64,000 bases of DNA from Flaccisagitta enflata (taxonomy: Eukaryota; Chaetognatha; Sagittoidea; Aphragmophora). Positions within the stretch are counted from its first letter, which is position 1, and each line of letters opens with the position of its first letter. The translations under genes and the position numbers were made by a program. Under the pieces are notes generated by a model. It had not been told where the DNA came from, ran no database searches, and was given only the letters and a program-made list of their open reading frames with translations. The DNA is taken from the NCBI GenBank assembly GCA_965153355.1, contig OZ231127.1:58776001-58840000 (forward strand), written 5' to 3'. Below, piece after piece: positions 57,006-64,000 of the stretch.

Positions 57006-57650
57006 GATGGGATCCCTGGAAGAGAGCGTCGAGGAATCCTTCTTCCGCTACACTTCATCTTGGCCTCTTCTACAACAATACCGAATTGAACGCTGGTGGA
57101 ATGGCGGCGTCGACAACAGCGACATTGCGGAAATCACAATCGAGATCTTTTGCGATATGGCTCCTAAAGGCGGATATGGAGCAGTTGCATATCGACGTCA
57201 AGTCAATCGAGATGGAGATGTTCACATTTCATTCATTGCCTCCAAATCTCACGTCATTCCACTCAACCCAAAATGTGCTTCTCATCATAACAGCGTTCCA
57301 CGCTGGGCCGAGATTGTATCCGCAGAAAGCAGTGCAGCTCAAACGCCTGGCCGAAGGACCATCGGGGCTGGACAATCTTGTCGTCAGATTTTGGTCTGAT
57401 TCTGAATCTGCACTGAAGATGATTTACAATCCGGCGAAATCGAGGCCTGTATTCTTCGCCAACCGTCTCTCCAAGATTCATAGTGGGTCTGATCCTCAAC
57501 AGTGGCGCTGGGTTGATTCGTCAAACAACCCGGCTGACCACTGCAGCAGAGGCATCCAGGCCCATGAAGCCGAAAAATGGCGCCAATTCCATTACGGTCC
57601 CGCATTTTTGCGTCTTCCCGAAGATCAATGGCCAAAGACGAACATCGCGA
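57006..57650 (+). pseudogene. BEL/Pao RNase H-like region
   Basis: Blocks IEIFCDMAPKGGYGAVAY and VPRWAEI alternate between frames. RFWSDSESALKMI, DPQQWRWVDSSNNPADHCSR and FLRLPEDQWP follow in one frame from 57,390 to 57,633. These are the standard post-RT blocks of Pao elements (D-S..., N-P-A-D). Confidence 0.8.
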
Positions 57651-57829
57651 CGTGTCCTATTTCTGCACAAGTCGCCGCATTGTATGTGGCTGAAAGTGAA
57701 AAGAAACAAGTGGCTGACGCGATACTTCTTGCAGCAGCTTCTCGGGAAAATGGATGCATAAGTTGCGGATCATCGGCATGGTTCTTATCGCAGTCAAAAG
57801 ATGGAGAGCATATCCAAGGGCGAAGACAC

Positions 57830-59250
57830 GAGTAGCAAAGGACTTCCTTCCTAAACCGGAAGTGACGCAAGACGTCTTGGAGGAGGCGCGCAAACAGCTC
57901 GTCAAGTCAATGCAGCGGCATCATTATTCCGATGTCTTCGAACAATTGGAGTTGGGAAAAGTCTTTAAACCAGAAAGCCGTCATGACTTCATCATTAAAA
58001 ATAAGGAGATGCGGAAATTGAATCCTTTTCGTCGACGATTAATGTATTATTCGTGTCGGCAGCCGATTGGAAAACGCCGATATCGCCAATGACGCTAAAT
58101 TTCCCTTCATCCTGCCGCTAAAGACGGCAAGAATGTGAAATCATTAATTCGCCATTATCATCATAATGATTTTCACGCCGGTGCAAAGCATACATTGTGC
58201 CAATTACGCTAATTTGTGTGGATTACAAAAGGTCTTCAGGCTGTCAAGAGCGTCGCAACACATGCTTCAGATGCCAGAAGAACTTTAAAAAGAACGCAAA
58301 TCAGCAAATGGCCAATCTTCGTCAAATCGCGTCAATCCTGCCGCCTGTCTTTGCAGAGACTGGATTGGATGTCATGGGGCATTTCCTAGTTAAAATGAAC
58401 GGGCGTATTGATCATAAGGTGTGGATCGCAGTGTTCACCTGTTTCGTGTCACGCGCCGTCCATGTGGAATTGCTCTTCAACATGTCAGCTGATGCGATGG
58501 TAATTGCAATCATCCGCTTTGCAGCAAGGCGCCCAGGAATCCGCCGATTCACGTCAGATTGCGGAACGAATCTAGTTGGCGCCACTAATTCCCTCAAGAA
58601 GGAAATGGAAGCTTGGAACCGCTCGCCAACTTCCAACTGCAGCGGCGCGGCCTTCGATGGGATTTCATCACGTTTAGATCGCCCCACTATGGAGGGGTGT
58701 GGGAGAGAATCGTCGTTTTCTTTAAGCGCCATCTTGCTTCCATCTCGACTGGCGCCATCCTCCACGCCGACGCCTTCAACACTGCCGTTGTCGGCTGAAG
58801 GAATTCTCAATCGCCGCTCCTTGACAGCGCTCAGCGATGATCCAAATGACCCCTGCCTCACACCGAATCATATCCTCAATCCATCAACATCCGGCCACGC
58901 CCCGCTAGATCTGGTGCAACAAGGCGTCAACTCTGACGCCGACTCCGCGAAGATTCACACGGAGGCTATGGCAATCGCGTGTGGATGCTTTTGGAAATCG
59001 TGGAGGGTCGAATATTTGTCGCTTCTTCACGCGTCAAGCAAAATGGTCGAGGATCCGAGAAAGACTTCATGTTGATGACATGGTCATCGCTCATGACGAA
59101 ACGCTGCCTCGTCACAATTGGAGCTGAGGACGCGTCATGGGCGTCGAGGGATCATCAGCTCATGTCCGGAGGGCTCATGTTCGACGCCAAGATGGAAAGA
59201 TCGTGACGAAAGACCGCACGAAGCTCGTGCGGCTGGAATTGGACTCATAA
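57830..59250 (+). pseudogene. BEL/Pao integrase, frameshifted
   Basis: An HHCC-type zinc region at 58,138-58,285 (LIRHYHHNDFHAGAKH, then CFRCQ). The catalytic core follows: first Asp in TGLDVMGHF (~58,360), second in TSDCGTNLVGA (~58,557), Glu in PHYGGVWERIV (~58,690-58,710) after a frame change. The chromatin/C-terminal part ends TKLVRLELDS and TAA at 59,248. All three catalytic acids are present, but not in one frame. Confidence 0.8.
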
Positions 59251-59290
59251 AAAACGCTAAGTTTTGAGAGAGAGAGAAAAAGGCGCATGG

Positions 59291-60305
59291 GCCTGTCCAT
59301 TAGTAACTATAGATATGAGTGATTGAAACTCTGACTTGTTATATATTACAAAGAGTTGTTATTATTCATATTTGGTTCTGATTATCCATGCTTTCATCTT
59401 TCCTCTTGTCAATTATGTTGTCCATTTCACTTACACAAAACATTCATTCGCTCTGTCTATATGTACATATTATTGTGCCAAAATCCGTTCTTACCATTAT
59501 CAGTTCTCAATACGAACATTTCAAAGCTCCTTCTTCCTCCCGCTGACGACGTCATTCCATCTACGGCCAGTTCGCATCTTGAAGTCGCTCGTCGGAGTCA
59601 AGATGTCCTGCCGCAGCCCGAGGCAGAGACCTTCCGACTCGTGCTCACCGACGGACCGATGCCACATTCGTTTCTACAAGCAAATCTTCAGCTAAAAGCG
59701 CGAAAAAACGACATTTGAAAATGCGTTTTTTTCTGTTGTCATATTGAAGTATGTATGTTTACATATCCAAATCCACATTGGTATAGTTTTTTCATCAAAT
59801 GGGATGTCTATACTTGGCCTGATTACCCGAGAGGTCAGTGGCCTTCCAGATTCTGTGAAAATCGAGTGTTGACAGAAATCGTTCATTATGGGTGCAAATC
59901 AGATGTTTTGCACATTTTTCCTCTAGGACCCAATAATACATGCCTTTCCACTGTCACAGCCCAAAAATCTAACTTTTTTTCTAAAATTTTGTGTCCCTAG
60001 TGAGTGTTCGAATAATAAGCCTGAAATTGCAAATGAAGCGCCAGTAAAACATACTTTTCTTTTTTCGCACAGCAATGCACAGCATAAAACTACTTCTTTT
60101 ATGTCGCTGATAGAGTTTGATATAAATGGGGAAGAGTTTGATCATGGCCCGGTCCCGCCCAAGGGCGCTTTTCAAAGGATTTCCAGTTCTTGGAATATGT
60201 AAATTAAGCCAAAATGAGTTTGGTCCATTAGCAGAATCCATGTCCAACGGTCAAATCTAATGTGTTTACACTATCCTTTGGCCCTCCAGGTGTTCCCGCA
60301 TTAAT
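59291..60305. other. Unassigned; may include the 3' LTR
   Basis: Starts TGGGCCTGTCC after a purine-rich tract. Without an identified partner at the 5' side, LTR length cannot be set. No exon signal. Confidence 0.35.
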
Positions 60306-60356
60306 TAATTCATTCATTCATTCATTCATTCATTCATTCATTCATTTATTCATTCA
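60306..60356 (+). repeat. (ATTC)n array
   Basis: attc repeated ~12 times. Another short run lies at 60,938-60,980. Confidence 0.9.
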
Positions 60357-60399
60357 ACCCATTTGCTGATTCTATGTCAATGGTAGGTCTCTGACGAAG

Positions 60400-60545
60400 A
60401 AGAGGATGAAGAAAAAGAAGGAGAGGAAGAGGAAGAGGAAGAAGAAGAAGAAGAAGAAGAAGAAGAAGAAGAAGAAGAAGAAGAAGAAGAAGAAGAAGAA
60501 GAAGAAGAAGAAGAGGGAAAAGAAGAAGAAAAAGAAGAAGGAGGA
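60400..60545 (+). repeat. (GAA)n array
   Basis: gaa/gag triplets. Lys-rich and Ser-rich frames are artefacts. Confidence 0.9.
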
Positions 60546-62004
60546 ACTAGATAGAAATAGAAAGATAGGAAGACAAGGTGGAATGAGACGGAGAAAAGGG
60601 AAAAAGAAAATAAGGACAGGGAGAAATTAAACCAGAAGAAGGGAAGAGTCGACGCAGAGGCACATGCATTTATCAGATGTTCGTATTCTTTGGTCAAGAA
60701 TATCTCATCATTTCAATTCCGACTTTTTGGCTCAGTCAGTCCGTTTGTTCGTCGGCCCATTGGTCAGTCCATTACGCTTAAGTGTGAAAAGTCACATATA
60801 AGTGGGGAAAGGGGGAGGTGGGAAAGGAAGGATTAACACCATTTGTGACCATGCCGTAACCCCGTTAACATTATCATCATTCAATAAGCACGCATTCACG
60901 TTTTTCTCCAGTTTTCATTTGTTCACTTACCAAATCATTCATTCATTCATTCATTAATTTACTCATTCGTTCATTCATTTGTTTTTACAGGGGGATGTCA
61001 ACGTCTTGGTAATTTCCAATGTAAAAATCTGTGCAGGATTAAAAAGATTCAAGCTGTGAGGGAAGTACTCTTTATTTCTCGAATTCTCTGCACAATGGGT
61101 TGAACCAACTAACATTTGGGACAAAAGGGAAAAAATATATTGGTCAATGATTTTAATCTTTTTCAAAATCTATTTCTCTATTTCATCTATTTGTATGTAT
61201 CAATTAATTCAGATAATGATCAACAATTTTAGTATGTTTTCTACATTGTTCCTCTTATTATTAATTTGAACATGTATTAGTTATGTTGTCCATCTTTCAT
61301 ATATCTTTTAACAGTAAAATGGGTATCTCATCCAGCTGGTTGTGGCCTCTAATAAAATAAATAAGTTAAGTAAATTTGATAATTCTCTTTCATTTGGTAC
61401 CAAGCAGAATTCTCTACAACAAATATTTTTTTCAAGTTGTGATTTTCTACAGATTTATTTACAAAAAAATCAAATCTTTTTTTTTCTCAATTTTTTATGA
61501 TTCTATATAGGATCAATAAAGGAGTGTATCTATGCATGTTTGAGTATGCAAATACAAGAAAGCATGTCTATGAGCATAGCTTGTCATCTGTGTGAGTGAT
61601 TTTGAGTATTTTAGCCCATCTAGTTTAATTTCCATAATCATATTTTTCTCTGGTTTTCAATCAATATATACAATTGCTCCTGATTAAATCTAATAGCTCA
61701 AAAAATTGCAATGAATGAAGACAAAAGCTTGGTGGAAAGTGGCTAATGCTTACAACTTTTTTCTTCACAGCAAAAGCCGCCATTACTGGTATCTCAAAAA
61801 ATTCTTAGTGATAAAAGAAAATCTAAAAAATATCTATATTAAAAATATATCAAACAAATAAGCAAAAGTATAATATTATAACTGAAAAATTTCAGCAAAA
61901 ATGAAAAAAATTAATATATATCATACAGAATAACATTAAAATGCATTTTTTAAAGAAATCTATAATTCAGAGGTTTTGGCTGAAGATGACACCGTTTCAG
62001 ACCA
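60546..62004. other. AT-rich unassigned DNA
   Basis: A decayed GTCC tract (gtcagtccgtttgttcgtcgg, ~60,735) suggests a lost P element. A minus-strand open frame at 60,975-61,166 has no recognisable domain. Nothing else. Confidence 0.4.
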
Positions 62005-62067
62005 TAGTGCGATGGACCGACGGATGGACCAAGCCTCTTGTGGAGTTGCGTGCCGCGACAAAAAATT
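62005..62067 (+). repeat. P1/P2 right end
   Basis: tgcgatggaccgacggatggaccaagcctcttgtggagttgcgtgccgcgacaaaaaa. The hairpin is mixed (GTTGCG with CGCGAC). Confidence 0.6.
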
Positions 62068-62797
62068 CTTCCCGCAGTTTTAACTATAGTTTTTGTTGTT
62101 ATGCACCGATAAGATTTGATTTTGTAAATAGGCTAGGCTCAAGGAATCAATAACCGGCCTCCTCCCGTGCCACCTGTCGCAAATTCAGAGAAAACGACTC
62201 TTGAAGCGTTACTGATTGGTCACTTTACCCGAGGCTTATCCGATGACGCTTTTTATTGGTCAAAATTCAATCACCTAAGTCGGATTATCTCCTTAATGGC
62301 ACAAAATGTTCGTGCCATTTTCTCAACCCACGTTAAGAATTTTTTGTTACAAACATTTGATAGCAAAAGCACTGCTAGTTTTAAGGGGTAAAAGCAAAAA
62401 CAAAAATATATATGAATAAATGATATGGTAGCATCTTGAGGCATCGATGTTGCTTAGAATTTTGCGTTATTGTCGGCCAAAACTTTAATCTTTTCATGAA
62501 CGCATACACAAATGAATTTATGGTTGTGCGTTGAATCTATTCAGTATCGGAACACCGTGCAATAAAAAGCGTGCATCGACGATTCCACGTTAACGCGATT
62601 GCATATTTGCCGCGTTTGCGTCTTTACCGCGTTTACGTAGTCCACTTCAACTTCTTCTTATCGCGCCGAAGAGTTTTTTTTCGGGTGCTCGTTAAGTCTG
62701 TCCCTGCTTCCTGCGCCTGCACAAAGTCACTGAAGAAGTCACCGTTCAACTTCAACTATCATTTTATTTGTTAAATATCAATGGTAAATACATAAGT
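62068..62797. other. Unassigned, with CG-containing segment
   Basis: Two ATTGG (inverted CCAAT) boxes at ~62,213 and ~62,254 and a segment rich in CGCG/GCGTT (62,565-62,700) stand out from the AT-rich surroundings. A promoter is possible but unsupported. The open frames have no known domain. Confidence 0.3.
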
Positions 62798-62800
62798 ATT

Positions 62801-62802
<2 letters not shown>

Positions 62803-62852
<50 letters not shown>
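62803..62852 (+). repeat. (GA)n array
   Basis: Pure GA. Confidence 0.95.
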
Positions 62853-62855
<3 letters not shown>

Positions 62856-62944
62856 AAAAAAATGGGAGATAAAAAGGAGAAAGACAGAGACAGACAAAGA
62901 GAGAAAGAAAAAGTGCAAGAGAAGAGATACAGAACTCAACTCGA

Positions 62945-63045
62945 TCACAACGGACGGATCAATGAACGGTCGGACAGACAGTCGGATGGACGGTTGGACA
63001 GAGACTCTTAGTCTTTTAGGGTTGCGTATCCGCAACTACATAAAA
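62945..63045 (+). repeat. P2 right end
   Basis: gatcacaacggacggatc...(GGAC)n...gagactcttagtc...gggttgcgtatccgcaact: stem GTTGCG/CGCAAC. Confidence 0.65.
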
Positions 63046-63239
63046 ATAGTTTGACGAACCGCCACATTCGAGAGTAATGTTTTATATTCATGAAACATAA
63101 AAACAACAAAGGTACAAAACCTCGCAGATTACCAGGTTAAGAATATTGCAACAAGGGCAAAAAATCGCCTGATACAGATCGTCGGTTTATGTTCGCTTTA
63201 AAATAATAACGGTGAAACAAAACCAATAAATAAGCAGTG

Positions 63240-63640
63240 TCAATGCGCAACAAGTGGAGGCAGATCAATCCATGCTGGCTCTTTAGGGGCAGCCAAGATA
63301 TTGAAGGATGTGAGCAACCAGCCCTAGAACCATTTTGATTAGCAAGTTAGTGGCGATTCAAGCATCACGACAACATCTGTAGGCTAACGCTTTAAGGCGG
63401 GCGCGGTTTTGGGCTGTTACCTGGCCGCGGCGCGGGCTGATCTTTCAACAGAAAAGGTAAAAACTTTAAACGCACTTGATAGATCAGCCGAAAGAGGTGC
63501 ATACTTCTTCTCTTTGAACGAGTGACTACGATCGATGTTTTTGTCCCAAAGGCAAGTATGTTCAAAGATGATCGCCATACGCGTAGACCCATTGAAAATG
63601 AAAAGATCAGGTCTCAAAGACGTGACCAAAATATGGGGGG
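63240..63640 (-). pseudogene. C-terminal endonuclease fragment of another LINE
   Basis: A minus-strand frame reads RPDLFIFNGSTRMAIIFEHT, then NIDRSHSFKEKKYAPL and FKVFTFSVERSARA. A frame change leads to QVTAQNRARLKALAYRC and decay. The R-P-D followed by E, the KYAPL block and the 'S-A-R-G' type ending fit the restriction-like endonuclease tail of R2/Hero/NeSL-type LINEs. It is a different family from the 13.5-kb element. A poly(C) tract (63,636-63,650, minus) lies at its 5' edge. Confidence 0.6.
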
Positions 63641-63710
63641 GGGGGGGAAATTGTACCTCCGTGCGGTGCCGTACTACCAGGCATATCAGAATAGAGAAAA
63701 AAGCATATGT

Positions 63711-63968
63711 CAATTCCGTTTTATCGTCCTTTATTGAAATCATCCGCCCACGCCTTGTGATGGTGCGTCTGCATTAATTTGCTTATTCGGATATTTTATC
63801 TGGATATCAATATCCGAATATTCTACATAGGGAATTTACAAAATTTACTACATGAAATAGCCGGATATTGATATCCAAATAAAATATCTGTATATGCAAA
63901 TTAACGCAGACGCACCAAACACGAGGCGTGGGCGGATGATATCAATAAAGGACGATAAAACGGAATTG
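63711..63968. repeat. Long inverted repeat, ~100-bp arms
   Basis: caattccgttttatcgtcctttattga...atcatccgcccacgcc...gtgcgtctgc pairs with gcagacgcacc...ggcgtgggcggatgat...caataaaggacgataaaacggaattg. The centre has ggatattgatatcc-like palindromes. Non-coding. Confidence 0.85.
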
Positions 63969-64000
63969 TGACGCCATGTATATCGGCCCTGATCAAGTGA

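Larger units (their letters stand above)
50778..59290 (+). mobile_element. BEL/Pao LTR retrotransposon, decayed
   Basis: All domains of a BEL/Pao element follow in order: Gln-rich gag, zinc knuckles, aspartic protease remnant, reverse transcriptase, RNase H and integrase. The coding frame shifts repeatedly, so no full polyprotein can be made. The region is visibly more GC-rich than its flanks. After the integrase stop (59,248-59,250) a purine-rich tract (gagagagagagaaaaaggcg) could be the polypurine tract, followed by TGGGCCTG as a candidate 3' LTR start. I could not identify a matching LTR pair. Confidence 0.85.

Noticed and set aside
60975-61166. Candidate upstream exon of the decarboxylase
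   Set aside because: A good acceptor precedes it, but none of the three frames resembles the family.

Overview
This is invertebrate-like animal nuclear DNA. It is AT-rich, dense in microsatellites and minisatellites, and built mostly of nested mobile elements. Evidence for a metazoan: GT-AG introns, animal-type retroelements (a BEL/Pao LTR element, a Tx1/L1-like LINE and LINEs with restriction-like endonuclease), TA-flanked pogo/mariner-like MITEs, and the 3' end of an aromatic-L-amino-acid-decarboxylase-type gene. I cannot name the phylum. Nothing bacterial is present (no operons, CRISPR or rRNA).

Layout. 0-13 kb: decayed and intact copies of a modular repeat superfamily, foldback elements, a (TTG)n array and a possible unidentified host gene (minus strand, 3.2-3.9 kb). 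13.3-15.8 kb: a 5'-truncated LINE with restriction-like endonuclease (minus strand), with (GA)n directly against both ends. 16-32.7 kb: MITEs and long inverted repeats mixed with more copies of the modular repeat. 33,068-37,799: a 5'-truncated Tx1/L1-like LINE with a poly(A) tail and an exact 14-bp target-site duplication. 38.3-44.1 kb: two long copies of the modular repeat, the first split by a nested stack of at least four other elements. 45.0-46.9 kb: the last two coding exons of a decarboxylase gene (minus strand). 47-50.2 kb: microsatellites and further modular repeats. 50.8-59.3 kb: a decayed BEL/Pao retrotransposon, gag to integrase, with many frameshifts. 60-64 kb: simple repeats, a fragment of another endonuclease LINE and a terminal foldback.

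The modular repeat is the most interesting system here. I call its outer parts P1, P2 and P3 and its inner cassette the 'D core'. Read in one orientation, a P element starts AACAAG plus a short hairpin, then a subterminal motif and usually GGGTGGGCAGGGGC. A variable middle of minisatellites and (GGAC)n follows, and the element ends in a 16-24 nt hairpin followed by A's. The hairpin sequences differ between types with compensatory changes, and in each type the left subterminal motif can pair with the distal arm of the right hairpin. The D core is a cassette of ~50-bp inverted repeats (GGGCAGCGGCCCC...) around a 20-21-bp tandem array, often sitting inside a P1 element. I see no transposase for it. 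The design resembles non-autonomous elements moved by a single-strand (HUH-type) transposase, which is inference.

Only the decarboxylase exons are confidently host coding. Nearly all other long open frames are artefacts of simple repeats or arrays.
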